Source: Nitrospirota bacterium (GTDB lineage Bacteria > Nitrospirota > Thermodesulfovibrionia > Thermodesulfovibrionales > Dissulfurispiraceae). Taken from it: a stretch of DNA of 64,000 nucleotides. The DNA lies in NCBI GenBank assembly GCA_004321915.1, contig SCQE01000021.1, forward strand, positions 124,001 to 188,000, given 5' to 3'. Under the pieces are notes generated by a model. It worked only from the letters and a program-made list of their open reading frames with translations. It searched no databases and was not told where the DNA came from. This document shows positions 1-8,608 of this stretch, piece after piece (within the stretch, counting starts at the first letter, position 1; each line of letters opens with the position of its first letter). A program made the translations under genes and the position numbers.

Positions 1-352
1 GGGGACCGACCCTTTTCAAAGGCGCCTTCAGGCGATATTTGTTGTACAGCATGTTCACACTGTTCTGTCCTTTAGGGCAGAGTCTGCCGTTTGTCACCGG
101 ATCATCAGGGTTTCCGTGAATATTGACGATCCTTCCTCCTTGAACATGGACCTTCATGCTGCACCCGGTCTGGCACCATGGACATCCTGCCGTTATCACC
201 TTTTCAGGTACAGGCGCTGTTCCTTCATCCGTATAGGGTTTATGCGCTTTCGGGTCACCCGCGCCTTTGGCGGTTGAGGCCGCGCCAATAACGGCTGCAG
301 CGGCCCCTGCAGCTTTTAGAAACGACCGTCTTGAGAGTTTCATTTCACTCAT
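1..352 (-). CDS. Molybdopterin oxidoreductase, N-terminal part (cut by window edge)
   Basis: About 117 N-terminal residues of a complex iron-sulfur molybdoenzyme catalytic subunit are visible; the rest lies beyond the left edge. The protein starts with a twin-arginine signal (SRRSFLK near residues 5-11 plus an Ala-rich hydrophobic stretch), so it is exported folded to the periplasm. A CPWCQTGC motif (Cx2Cx3C) followed about 30 residues later by LCPKG provides the four Cys of the FS0 [4Fe-4S] cluster typical of the DMSO-reductase superfamily. A strong AGGAGG at about 358-363 supports the ATG at 352; an in-frame ATG at 343 is possible. The stop of the FecR/PKD gene lies 13 bp upstream, so this is the last visible gene of the minus-strand respiratory operon. 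The substrate cannot be told from this fragment. Confidence 0.88.
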   Translation of the reverse strand, partial: MSEMKLSRRSFLKAAGAAAAVIGAASTAKGAGDPKAHKPYTDEGTAPVPEKVITAGCPWCQTGCSMKVHVQGGRIVNIHGNPDDPVTNGRLCPKGQNSVNMLYNKYRLKAPLKRVGP

Positions 353-365
353 TGCCTCCTCCTGC

Positions 366-1313
366 CTAACATCCGCAGTCTGCTTCCACGGATATATTGA
401 TTTGCGCCGTGGCCTTCTGGCCGTTCTCATCCTCCACTTGGACAATGACCACATAAACTCCTTGGGTAAAGGTATGCCCCACTTCTCTGCCTGCAGCGCT
501 TTCGCCGTCTCCGAAGCTCCAGTTGATCGCCTTAATCTTTCCGCTGCCACCCCTTGTAAGCGCCTTGAATTTAACTGCATAAGGAGTGTTGCCTCTCCTG
601 TTCTTCACGCCGCCGATCTTTACGCTTAGGGCTCTCCCGGCAGATCCCGTATCCTCTTCTATCAGGAGACTCCCACCCAATCTCTTTGAGGTCTTGTTCA
701 ATGCCTCCTTTATCTTATCGGGCATCGGCGCGGGGTTTTCGGGTTTAGTCCCTGTTTTTAACACCGCCTGCCCGCCGTCCTCAATCCTGACACGCTGGAC
801 GCCCGTATCGGCAATTACGGTCCCGAGGATAGACCATATGGTGGTCTTTTTTTCCGTTTCTTCGTATTTAACGGCGAACTCGGCTCCTTGTGTCATTATC
901 GCGGCCCCTCCCGCGCTTAACTCGAAATGGCTGAACAGATGTTCGGGCACTTGCGCCTTGGCGAAGATTCTGCCTTTTTCGAGTACGAGAAGGGATTTTT
1001 CGAGTTTCCTGTCGCTTTCAAAAATTATTCCGTTTAAGATCAGGGTTGTTTCAGGATACAGCTCCACTATGCTGCCGTTCGACCATGTAAGCACAACCGC
1101 CGAGTTCGCCTTTGTCGCTATTTTTTCGTCCCTTTCGATGATATCTCCTTCCTTTAACGGAACTCCGTTTCTGGTGACAGCGCCGTCAACTCGTGTTGCG
1201 CGCACTGTTGAGGCGTCTTCCGCATAGACAGCGCCCTTGCCGATCTGTAAGAAAAGAGAAAGCATACAGATAAAAGCGCTAACCGATAAAACTTTTTTAG
1301 TTGAGCAGATCAT
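366..1313 (-). CDS. Secreted FecR-domain protein with C-terminal PKD domain
   Basis: The 315-residue protein has an N-terminal signal peptide (hydrophobic residues 8-30, AYA-like cleavage region before EDAS). Residues about 35-200 resemble a FecR domain (G-x-V-x-R-N-G-x-x-L-x-x-G-D-x-I pattern, then ELYPETTL and a beta-rich stretch). Residues about 235-310 form a PKD domain (WSFGDGESA, then HTFTQGVYVV). It ends in a CGC tripeptide. FecR-type domains in other bacteria occur in periplasmic sensors or surface proteins, and PKD folds are usually extracellular. It sits between a second small PKD protein and a second molybdoenzyme. A clear AGGAGG lies 9 bases before the ATG. The exact function is unknown; a role in periplasmic assembly or sensing is only inferred from the neighbours. 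Confidence 0.75.
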   Translation of the reverse strand: MICSTKKVLSVSAFICMLSLFLQIGKGAVYAEDASTVRATRVDGAVTRNGVPLKEGDIIERDEKIATKANSAVVLTWSNGSIVELYPETTLILNGIIFESDRKLEKSLLVLEKGRIFAKAQVPEHLFSHFELSAGGAAIMTQGAEFAVKYEETEKKTTIWSILGTVIADTGVQRVRIEDGGQAVLKTGTKPENPAPMPDKIKEALNKTSKRLGGSLLIEEDTGSAGRALSVKIGGVKNRRGNTPYAVKFKALTRGGSGKIKAINWSFGDGESAAGREVGHTFTQGVYVVIVQVEDENGQKATAQINISVEADCGC

Positions 1314-1411
1314 TTTCTAAAACCTCCTTATCTTTTGGCTGGACGCAGGGAGGAATCCGCACGTCCCGTTTATTTTTGGTCTCCTTCAGACCGAAGGCGG
1401 CATGATGAGGA

Positions 1412-1765
1412 TCAGCCGGGCAAGGCCGCATCGATACTGATTCCGGCGGTGTATAACTTCCCGTCTCCGGCAGTTACCTCCAACACTAAATTGTATTTCC
1501 CGAATTCATAATAATGGGGCTTCGGGGTAGCATCAGTACTCTCCTGCCCGTCTCCGAAATACCACCGATACTTTAGCGGTTTCTTCAGGTTATTCACCTG
1601 CGGCTCCAAATAGACCCACATAGGACCTTTGCCGGACTTCGGAATCGCGAATATTTCGATCTGCGTATCTTTCCGTTCCTCCGCAAATACTCTTCCCGCG
1701 CTTGTATCGGTAAAAGTAATCATTACAACAAAAAAAATAATAATGCATAGTAGTTTCAAAGTCAT
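1412..1765 (-). CDS. Small secreted PKD-domain protein
   Basis: About 117 residues. A hydrophobic signal segment (residues 4-20) is followed by one PKD-like domain with YRWYFGDGQES and a Y-x-F-G-K-Y-N-L-V-L-E-V strand. The start was placed at the ATG at 1765, just before the signal segment; the frame stays open further upstream into the kinase gene, but that would give a long non-conserved leader. A GGAG lies rather far (about 16 bases) upstream. Its domain is of the same type as the C-terminal domain of the next gene, so the two may act together at the cell surface. Function unknown. Confidence 0.65.
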   Translation of the reverse strand: MTLKLLCIIIFFVVMITFTDTSAGRVFAEERKDTQIEIFAIPKSGKGPMWVYLEPQVNNLKKPLKYRWYFGDGQESTDATPKPHYYEFGKYNLVLEVTAGDGKLYTAGISIDAALPG

Positions 1766-1791
1766 TGTTAAAACCCAAACTCTCCTTTCTT

Positions 1792-3774
1792 TTATGCCCG
1801 TTGTAGTGTGGCCTGCTTGAGAACGGCATGTTTTTTCACACAACGATTGATTGTCTCTTGCAATTGTCCGGCATGGATAGGCTTGCTGATATAATCATCC
1901 ATACCGGCTTCGATACAGCGTTGCCTGTCGCCGTTCATGTCATTGGCTGTCATAGCAATAACAGGCACCCCAAAATTAATATGGGAATTCTGAAAACGCT
2001 TTATTATGCCGGTTGCTTCAAAACCATCTATTTCAGGCATCCGAACATCCATAAGCACAATGTCAAACTTTTGATTATTTATCGCTTCAAGCGCTTCCAT
2101 ACCGTTGGCAGCGCATACTACGGAATGCCCCTGCCTAGCCAGCAAGATCAGGGCCAATTCCTGATTCATAATGTTATCTTCGACCAATAGTATATCGAGT
2201 TCCTTTATGTCCTCGATCGGCTTTTGCAAATATGTTCTCCCTTCATCGCTTCCACTAGGCGGCGTTGCTGTTTTGCCGGTTCCAAAACAGGCCGTGAATT
2301 TAAAAACACTGCCCTTTCCTGGTTCACTTTCAACCCAGATGCGCCCTTTCATTAACCGCACAATCTCCCTGCATATGGCGAGCCCGAGCCCTGTCCCGCC
2401 GTACTTTCTGCCGGTAGAAATCTCGGCTTGTGCAAAGGTATCGAATATCAAGCTCTGTTTGCTTTCGGGAATTCCTACACCGGTGTCTTTAACAGAGAAA
2501 AGCAGACAAACGACATTATTTGACAAAGAATCTAGAGAGGCGTCTTTTCTCACCTCGACAGTCACTTCACCGTCTGCAGTAAATTTGATGGCGTTGGACA
2601 CCAGATTTGTAAGCACCTGACTGAGACGTCCGGGGTCGCCTGTCAATGTCGCACATACATCCGGAGAGATGTAATAGCTAAGCTTGTTCTTTTTCTTCCC
2701 TGCCTCAATCGTATAAAGACCGAGAGTATCAGCAAGCAGCGCATTCAAATTCATTTCAACATTTTCCAGTTCCAGTTTGCCTGACTCTATCTTTGACAGA
2801 TCGAGGATATTATTTAGGAGCGCCATGAGAGAATTGGACGCTTGCTGCACAGTCTTAAGGTAATCCCGTTGCCTGTCGGAAACGCCCATATCAAGAACGA
2901 TTCCGGTCATGCCGATTATCGCGTTCATGGGTGTTCTGATATCATGGCTCATCATGGACAAGAAACTGCTCTTTGCACGGTTTGCAGTCTCTGCAGAGTC
3001 GCGGGCACGCTCGACCTCTTCTGTTTTTTGAACAATTTTTTTCCCGCCAAAAACAATAAGAGATATGACTGCCATCCATACTGAAACGTGCGCCGCGCTC
3101 ATAAGCGAGATGAACATGTTCATTGCGCTAAGGTATGGCTTCATAGGGACCGATACGCTGATGCCTCCGCGCACGTCGCCTGTATTGTAACCTTGGGAAG
3201 CATGGCATTTCAGGCAGCTCTGTGATACAAACAGAGGCTTTATAAGACGCATGAAAGGTTCACCCCCGACTTCCACTCTTGAACTAAATTCCCCTGAGCC
3301 CTGTTCAAAAGATCGAAGGGCTTTTGTTTCCAACGGATCAGGGGTATTTTCCGGGTTTAACGGTTTGAGGCTGGTAATGCGGCTCACTATTCCCATATCT
3401 TTTTTTGTCAGTTCAAAAACCTGCCTTGTCATATAGGAGGGATTCATAAGTGTTAATGTTTTTCCTCCAGCAGTGCTTATGTCCCTTTCGGGCAGGTTAG
3501 ATAGATACGGGTTAGGCCGAGTTTTATCCGTAACGGGTACATACACCCCTCCATGCATAGCGTTCCAGTCGCGGTAAATTTTGTCTTTTTTAAACGATGT
3601 TCTCGCCTCGACCCGCGCAAGCTCGGAGAACTCCTCCTCCAACTTATACCGTGTCAACAAAAAAGATGCGCTTACGACAGCTGTCCATACAACCAATAAA
3701 ATGGTTATATAATTTTTCAGCCGTACAGTATTGTTGCTCGTCCTGTCCGGACGAAGAATTTTATTCAGAAGCAT
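1792..3774 (-). CDS. Hybrid sensor histidine kinase with a haem-binding (Tll0287/DUF3365-like) sensor
   Basis: 660 residues. A membrane segment at about 20-40 and a second at about 222-245 enclose a periplasmic domain that contains SCLKCH at 186-191, a c-type haem attachment motif as in Tll0287/DUF3365 sensor domains. After the second membrane segment come a HisKA domain (MMSHDIRTPMNAI, phospho-accepting His about 277), an HATPase domain with N-box (NLVSNAIKF), G1 (DTGVGIP) and G2 (GTGLGLAI), and a C-terminal receiver (ILLVEDN, VLMDVRMP, SKPI). It is a membrane redox or gas sensor by family analogy. The ATG overlaps the TAA of the porin gene by one base. A kinase inside a respiratory operon implies feedback between electron flow and signalling. 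No cognate output protein lies next to it. Confidence 0.88.
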   Translation of the reverse strand: MLLNKILRPDRTSNNTVRLKNYITILLVVWTAVVSASFLLTRYKLEEEFSELARVEARTSFKKDKIYRDWNAMHGGVYVPVTDKTRPNPYLSNLPERDISTAGGKTLTLMNPSYMTRQVFELTKKDMGIVSRITSLKPLNPENTPDPLETKALRSFEQGSGEFSSRVEVGGEPFMRLIKPLFVSQSCLKCHASQGYNTGDVRGGISVSVPMKPYLSAMNMFISLMSAAHVSVWMAVISLIVFGGKKIVQKTEEVERARDSAETANRAKSSFLSMMSHDIRTPMNAIIGMTGIVLDMGVSDRQRDYLKTVQQASNSLMALLNNILDLSKIESGKLELENVEMNLNALLADTLGLYTIEAGKKKNKLSYYISPDVCATLTGDPGRLSQVLTNLVSNAIKFTADGEVTVEVRKDASLDSLSNNVVCLLFSVKDTGVGIPESKQSLIFDTFAQAEISTGRKYGGTGLGLAICREIVRLMKGRIWVESEPGKGSVFKFTACFGTGKTATPPSGSDEGRTYLQKPIEDIKELDILLVEDNIMNQELALILLARQGHSVVCAANGMEALEAINNQKFDIVLMDVRMPEIDGFEATGIIKRFQNSHINFGVPVIAMTANDMNGDRQRCIEAGMDDYISKPIHAGQLQETINRCVKKHAVLKQATLQRA

Positions 3775-5630
3775 TAAAATTCGAGTTCCGCACCCAGAAC
3801 GCCCCCCGAAGCAGGAGATGCCTTCCGTCCGTCCGCCAAGCGGTAAACATTTCCGGGGACAAAATATCCTGTCTCGACAAAACCTCTCAGGCGCTTATAT
3901 ATCGGGAAGCCGAGGTTTGCATCGAGTTCCCATCCGATATCGTTTGTCTTATCTGTGGAAAGAGACATGCCGCGACTCCAGTCACCGACAGGCCCTCGGC
4001 CCTTGTAAACGGGTTCTGTTGTCCATAGCTTTACAAGAGAGATATTCGTCTTTAATTTCTTCACCGGCTCGAAGTCTGTCAGCGCTCTGACAAAGGTCAC
4101 ATTAGCAAGGGCGCTGTCTGCAAAGAAGTAACCGGCCCTCAGGTCCTGACTGAAGATGTTCCCGAACTTCCTGCGCTCTTTGCAGAGGAAAAGCCCTGCG
4201 AAATCGTTTACGTCCCCTGCGCCCGAGACTTTCTTTTCCGCAGAATTCCCCGATCCGCGTCCAACCTCCAACCCTATTGAGAAATCCTGCTTCAACGAGT
4301 AGTCACTTCTCAGTAGAACCGCGTAAGCATTAAAGTCTCTGGTGTTTGAGTATGAGCCTGAGAGATAGACAAAATCACCCTTAAAAGAGATCTTGTCATT
4401 TTTCCCTGCGATTGCAACCCCGGTCCACAAAGGCTCAAAAGCTCCGTCACGCGGCGTTGTGTTTGCATTAAAATCTTTATCGAGATTCAGATCGGGATCG
4501 CCAAAATGCCCTTTGTCGAAGACCTTGAGAATATACGGTTCAATAGTCAAATCCTTATGCGGCTTGATCTCAAAACTGAGCAAATATCCGTCAAGCCTGT
4601 TGGCCATTCCCAGCACGGCGCTCCTGTCGCCCGCCGGATAAGTGAAATTATTGTAACTCCTCCAGCCCCCGGCTACCGCAATATATGATGCTGTGATGGA
4701 GACCCTGCCGATAGGTGTTTTTTCGAGAGGGTAGGTAAATTTTAGCGCATCTGCGGGACCTTCAAAAACTATGCCTCCGTTGCCGACAATCAGGCTATGT
4801 CTGCCCGCCTTAACTACGACGTTGCCGGTATATTGCACATACAGTTCTCTTACCAAGGCCGAACTGACGGTCTGGAATTCACCCCATCTGTCGAGGGTCC
4901 CTTGGCTGCCTTCCTTCCAGTCGAATACGAAGTTGCCTTTATCGAGGACCAGTACGGTAGAGAACGGACCGTATTCGGCGTCTATTTTTAACTGGAATCT
5001 CTGGTCAAAATAGGGGTTATTGTCAAACTGCCAATACTGCAGCGGGTTGTCGAGATTCAGGTTGTTTTTAGCATTAAAACGGAGTTTGTATTTTCCTGAA
5101 AAAGCGAACTTGACCTTGTCCGCCGCTTCTTCAGACTCCTTTGCTGTTTTGGCTTCCTGTTTTTTCTTCCAAGTTTCGAGTTCCGATAGGCGACGCCTCG
5201 CTTCCTCGTCCCTGCCTTTTGCAGTCTCTACTCCCACAACCGGCTCTCCCCATTCATCGCCTTTTACGACAGTTTCAGGTTTTGAGTTCGGAGCTTTGGG
5301 TTCAGAGTTTTGAGTCTGTGTTTCCGATCCCCGCCCCTTGTCTTTTGCCTCCTGCTTGTCTTTAAGGAGTCTGTCAACCAGTGTTTCGAGGTCTGAGATG
5401 CGCCTTTCCAGCTTCCGGATGTAATCATGCGTTTGTTCATATTCGGTTTGTGTTGCCCGCTTGCCCTTTTCAGCGCCGTACGCCTTAATGGTAAGACAAT
5501 AGGTTGCGAGCAGGACGCTTACACAAACAATGCAGAGATAAAAAAGAGGGGAGACCCCCTCCCTTTTTATGGGGGTTTGCGGGAGGGGGTCGGGGAGAGT
5601 TAAAGAAAGTTTTTTATCGGTTGTCCTCAT
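3774..5630 (-). CDS. Outer-membrane porin-like beta-barrel with N-terminal coiled coil
   Basis: About 618 residues from the ATG at 5630, which overlaps the end of the cytochrome gene by 17 bases. A hydrophobic signal or anchor segment (FYLCIVCVSVLLATYCL) is followed by a predicted coiled coil (RKLERRISDLETLVDRLL) and then a long, aromatic-rich beta-barrel region with alternating polar and hydrophobic strands that ends in Phe (ELEF), the classical outer-membrane targeting terminus. It likely forms a channel across the outer membrane, perhaps for the substrate of the molybdoenzyme. The N-terminal part is odd: the first 30 residues and the linker after the coiled coil are encoded by dispersed repeat DNA (5548-5600 and 5276-5360). 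The true start is therefore less certain than the barrel. Confidence 0.75.
   Translation of the reverse strand: MRTTDKKLSLTLPDPLPQTPIKREGVSPLFYLCIVCVSVLLATYCLTIKAYGAEKGKRATQTEYEQTHDYIRKLERRISDLETLVDRLLKDKQEAKDKGRGSETQTQNSEPKAPNSKPETVVKGDEWGEPVVGVETAKGRDEEARRRLSELETWKKKQEAKTAKESEEAADKVKFAFSGKYKLRFNAKNNLNLDNPLQYWQFDNNPYFDQRFQLKIDAEYGPFSTVLVLDKGNFVFDWKEGSQGTLDRWGEFQTVSSALVRELYVQYTGNVVVKAGRHSLIVGNGGIVFEGPADALKFTYPLEKTPIGRVSITASYIAVAGGWRSYNNFTYPAGDRSAVLGMANRLDGYLLSFEIKPHKDLTIEPYILKVFDKGHFGDPDLNLDKDFNANTTPRDGAFEPLWTGVAIAGKNDKISFKGDFVYLSGSYSNTRDFNAYAVLLRSDYSLKQDFSIGLEVGRGSGNSAEKKVSGAGDVNDFAGLFLCKERRKFGNIFSQDLRAGYFFADSALANVTFVRALTDFEPVKKLKTNISLVKLWTTEPVYKGRGPVGDWSRGMSLSTDKTNDIGWELDANLGFPIYKRLRGFVETGYFVPGNVYRLADGRKASPASGGVLGAELEF
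5276..5360. repeat. Dispersed repeat segment inside the porin gene
   Basis: On the minus strand this stretch encodes the low-complexity linker around QTQNSEPKAPNSKPET. The DNA has the GAGTT/TTCAG repeat character also seen at 52624-52661 (cbiP) and 63104-63138 (cbiD), next to a CCCCTTG/GCCTCCTG run like that at 55847-55895 (cbiA). It keeps the reading frame. A further C/T-rich dispersed sequence at about 5548-5600 covers the region of the start codon and signal segment. Confidence 0.55.
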
Positions 5631-6519
5631 CGGTTTTCTCTTTTGCCTTTTCTCTAAATCCATAACCGTAAAAAACTGGTATCTTTTTGGTCTTCCCATC
5701 ACGGGCTTTGATCTTATCGATCTTTCTCTCCTGACCGTGACATTCGATGCATACAAGCCGCTTGAGGAGAGGTTTGTATGTGTAGGGCTCTTCGGGATGG
5801 AGCGCGACCAAGAAGGGGATATCTCCTTCAAGAACATTTTTTTGTATAACGTTCCTCAGCGGGCCATAGGGTTGTATTCGTGATTTTTTAAGTGTGTCGG
5901 CCATTTTAAGGCAGTCTTCCATTGACTCTTTTCCTTCTGTTTTTCCTGATATCACATTAGAAAAACAGTCCAGCACCATCTTTTCATCCACCTTGTTTTT
6001 TTCAGCATTCTTTTCGGTTTGGGCGTACGCCTCATGACAGGAGGCGCAGGTAATTTTCTTCAATCCCTTGCCCTTTTCCTTGCGCGATATATGCGGGAAG
6101 AGAGCGGCTATGACGTTTCTGTTCACCCATTTAAGATCCTCTGTATTTTGGGTTTTGCCTTTAATCCCTGCTACGGTTTTGTCCCTGAGGAGCCTGTTCA
6201 ACTCGCTGACAAGCATCGCCTTATCGTCACTGCTTAGCGAATCCGGTTTAAGATCGTTTATGGCCATACGCCCTTCCTGACTGAAGGGCAGGGTGGAGGT
6301 TTTTTTCTGAAGGGAACGTACGAAATCAGGCCAGTCCCCGATCTCGTCCGAAGAGAAATCCGCGGGCCCCTGCTCCATGACCTCCATGTGCAGCGTATGG
6401 GGATGAGGATATTTCTTGCCTTGTTTAGATACCGCATCTTCCGCCCACGCAGGGATGCTCATGAACAGAAGGGCGGAGACCAATATTATTAAGCCCTTTA
6501 ATTTTTCGCTGTTCCGCAT
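5614..6519 (-). CDS. Periplasmic dihaem c-type cytochrome
   Basis: About 301 residues with a clear signal peptide (LKGLIILVSALLFMSIPAWA, cleavage before EDAV). Two haem c motifs are present, CASCH near the middle and CIECH near the C-terminus, so it binds two covalent haems in the periplasm. The ATG at 6519 has a well-placed AGGAG seven bases upstream and overlaps the TorD gene by 22 bases. It probably carries electrons to or from the molybdoenzyme encoded upstream in the same operon. The rest of the protein is Lys/Glu-rich, and I recognise no specific family. Confidence 0.75.
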   Translation of the reverse strand: MRNSEKLKGLIILVSALLFMSIPAWAEDAVSKQGKKYPHPHTLHMEVMEQGPADFSSDEIGDWPDFVRSLQKKTSTLPFSQEGRMAINDLKPDSLSSDDKAMLVSELNRLLRDKTVAGIKGKTQNTEDLKWVNRNVIAALFPHISRKEKGKGLKKITCASCHEAYAQTEKNAEKNKVDEKMVLDCFSNVISGKTEGKESMEDCLKMADTLKKSRIQPYGPLRNVIQKNVLEGDIPFLVALHPEEPYTYKPLLKRLVCIECHGQERKIDKIKARDGKTKKIPVFYGYGFREKAKEKTDEDNR

Positions 6520-7172
6520 AGTTGTTCTCCTTCTCCGCATACCTTTTCATATAGCGCTGAAACGTACTCTTCTTCGTTTTTCAGAAACTCGATAGTGAAA
6601 TGGGCAACAGCCTTGTAGAATCCGTAGGTTGCGTGCTTAATGACTTCTTCACAGCACAGGTACGCCCAGCGCGAGATATGCTCGTCCAGAAAAGTCTTTT
6701 GTAACTCGACGCATTTTTGCAGCGAGGAGGAGTCTGTACCTTCACGCAGCTCTTGTTCAAGTTTGCAAAGAAGTCCCATAAACTCCAGCTCCATCCCTAA
6801 ATGGTCGGGCATTTCGATGCAATCTTCCGAAATATCCGTTCCAGCCCTTTCATAGAATTGCCTGACCCCCATAGTTATTTTGCCGCCCAGCCGCTTGTCT
6901 CTGTCGAGATACACGGCTTCATGGGGGAGCACCCCGGAGGGAAGCACGAACAGAGAGGCATGCTCGGCCTCAAGCTCGTCCTTAATATTGCTTATTCCTA
7001 CTGCAACTTTGACAAATGCAGACATTTCGTCATTGCCTTGAAATACCTTAGATATGCTCCCGTCCCGTATGACTTCGATCAATGAGTCCGAAGGCGGCCT
7101 CAAGTAGAGCCCTGCCAAAAACCTGTATACATCTTCACGTTCACCGGCGGCAACCGTTTCGAACTCATCCAT
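6498..7172 (-). CDS. TorD/DmsD-family molybdoenzyme maturation chaperone
   Basis: About 224 residues, mostly helical. The pattern REDVYRFLAGLYLRPPSDSL near the N-terminus and a central EYLDRD/DHLGMELEFMGLLCKLE-like segment (here DHLGMELEF) are typical of TorD-family chaperones. These bind the Tat signal of a molybdoenzyme and hold it until the cofactor is inserted; they act in the cytoplasm. AGGAGG five bases before the ATG at 7172 fixes the start (a GTG at 7178 would overlap the ribosome site). The operon encodes two Tat-dependent molybdoenzymes (9265-12192 and 1-352), either of which could be its client. Confidence 0.85.
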   Translation of the reverse strand: MDEFETVAAGEREDVYRFLAGLYLRPPSDSLIEVIRDGSISKVFQGNDEMSAFVKVAVGISNIKDELEAEHASLFVLPSGVLPHEAVYLDRDKRLGGKITMGVRQFYERAGTDISEDCIEMPDHLGMELEFMGLLCKLEQELREGTDSSSLQKCVELQKTFLDEHISRWAYLCCEEVIKHATYGFYKAVAHFTIEFLKNEEEYVSALYEKVCGEGEQLCGTAKN

Positions 7173-7184
7173 AAACACCTCCTG

Positions 7185-8342
7185 TTATTTGAACAACTCC
7201 TGAAAAGCAACGGTCTGTTTCTTATTCCTGTCTAAGCACAAGGGGCAAACATTCAGCTCTTCTCCTATAAAAGCCATTCGACAAGAAATGCAGGTCTTTC
7301 TTTCCGCTTCAAAAAGCAATGTCTTTTTTTGTTCGAGCAAAAGATTAAGAGAAACCGTTTCTTTTATGTTGAGGGCTTTGTGCATGCAGGTTTTTTCGCA
7401 TATCCTGCAATTGGTGCATAAATCGGGACTGAAGCTAAGGGAGAAGGCCTGTTCTGTCCATTGCTTGCTTATTGCCCCTGTCGGACAAAGAGAAGCACAG
7501 ACACCGCAGGCTGTGCAGCCGGTACCAACCGCGATATCCGCTGTCATAGCATTCTCTGAAGAGACGCAGGTTTGGTTGACTTTGGCCTTTGCGCCCAGTT
7601 CCACGATGCTCTTTATGAGCGCTGATCGCTTGCGGTTTTCACGCCTGTCTCGGATAACATTTCTGAATGCTTCCTGTTTGTCATCGTCATTGCTTTCAAT
7701 GTCAGGGACAGCGGCAGCCGCTATTTTTGTCGCCTTTGCCCTAAAGGCCGAGAAGAACTCACGCCTTGATACGGATTTCTCCGGGGGCTTTGCCTGACTC
7801 TGCAGCGGGATTTCTATTATGCTTATGCGGTTTCGGTCTATTCCCAGCATATCACAGAGGTGCTGAGTCCTAAGAATAATCGTATTCAGATGAAATGCCG
7901 CCTTGACCAAAGGGCAGTTTTCGCATAGGGGCTTTGCTATCTCTATGGCCGGGGCTTCCCTGAGCATCGTTTCCAGAAACAATGCTTCGGTAAGGCGGCT
8001 GAGGCAAGGCAAAATAATATCCGCAGCGGCATCGCCCCTCTCGCAGGAAATGCGCAGAGCAGAGCTGTGCGGAAAAGAAATTTCCTTCATGATCTTTTCA
8101 TCAGTCCTTTCCATGGGACTGAACGCTCCGTTCGGACAGGCAGAATAACAGACGCCGCAGTCAATGCAGCGCTCATTAATCTCGGCGCTGCCCCCGGAAA
8201 CACTGATCGCATTTGCAGGGCAGGCATCAGCGCAAAGCGAACAATCCGACTTGGGCGTTCTGAAGCGTGAACATAGTGATGCCTCGATCAGAATGTGATG
8301 ATCTTTCATAAGTTTGTCCGCTACGTTTTCAGCGATTGACAT
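7185..8342 (-). CDS. Cytoplasmic polyferredoxin (multiple [4Fe-4S] domains)
   Basis: About 385 residues without a signal peptide. Two ferredoxin modules lie near the N-terminus (CSLCADACP and CIDCGVCYSACP) and two more near residues 285-340 (CTACGVCASLCP and CTNCRICEKTC). A CxxC pair and a rubredoxin-like CPLC follow at the C-terminus. The middle (residues about 95-185) has scattered Cys (CENCPL) and no clear family. An internal SRREFFSAF looks like a Tat motif but is not N-terminal; such an arrangement is known in some NapF/TorD-linked ferredoxins. It precedes the TorD gene by 12 bases. It may supply electrons for maturation or link the cytoplasm to the complex. Start chosen at the ATG at 8342 with GAGGTG upstream. 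Confidence 0.7.
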   Translation of the reverse strand: MSIAENVADKLMKDHHILIEASLCSRFRTPKSDCSLCADACPANAISVSGGSAEINERCIDCGVCYSACPNGAFSPMERTDEKIMKEISFPHSSALRISCERGDAAADIILPCLSRLTEALFLETMLREAPAIEIAKPLCENCPLVKAAFHLNTIILRTQHLCDMLGIDRNRISIIEIPLQSQAKPPEKSVSRREFFSAFRAKATKIAAAAVPDIESNDDDKQEAFRNVIRDRRENRKRSALIKSIVELGAKAKVNQTCVSSENAMTADIAVGTGCTACGVCASLCPTGAISKQWTEQAFSLSFSPDLCTNCRICEKTCMHKALNIKETVSLNLLLEQKKTLLFEAERKTCISCRMAFIGEELNVCPLCLDRNKKQTVAFQELFK

Positions 8343-8354
8343 ATCTTTAAACAC

Positions 8355-8445
8355 CTCAGGCTATGGGCAATAGGCTATAGATAAGGTAAAAATGTCCGGA
8401 TTCCGGAAACCTATAGTCTATAACCTACCGCCTCCGGCCGGTTTT
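8355..8445. repeat. Intergenic dispersed repeat (GGCTATAG type)
   Basis: Between the polyferredoxin and the iron-sulfur subunit the DNA contains repeated GCAATAGGCTATAG-like words and their inverted counterpart (CCTATAGTCTATAACC), around a TCCGGA-T-TCCGGA palindromic centre. A related word, GAGGCAATAGGCGATAGGC, occurs in frame inside cbiD at 63024-63042. No gene is visible here. Confidence 0.5.
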
Positions 8446-8481
8446 AGTTAGAGTCTGTCCACAAACCCCGTTCTCTCGTCT

Positions 8482-8580
8482 GTCATTCCCGAATCCAGCC
8501 CTTCGACAAGCTCAGGGTGACACTACCTGTCATGGTGAGCCTGTCGAACCATGTACCCCCGGGTCAAGCCCGAGGATGAC
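8482..8580. repeat. Nested palindromic dispersed element
   Basis: Outer arms GTCATTCC (8482) and GGATGAC (8574-8580) enclose inner arms TTCGACAAGCTCA (8502-8514) and TGAGCCTGTCGAA (8536-8548), which are inverted with one mismatch. This 99-bp nested palindrome resembles the widespread REP-like 'TTCGACAAGCTCAGG' elements. It separates two genes of the same operon and could form a stable RNA hairpin that modulates expression of the downstream genes. No coding sequence is seen in 8355-8608. Confidence 0.65.
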
Positions 8581-8608
8581 GACTGCTTGCTTTATGGACA
8601 GACAATAG

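Noticed and set aside
7185-8342. Tat export of the polyferredoxin through its SRREFFSAF motif
   Set aside because: The motif lies near residue 195, not at the N-terminus, and is not followed by a clear hydrophobic signal core.
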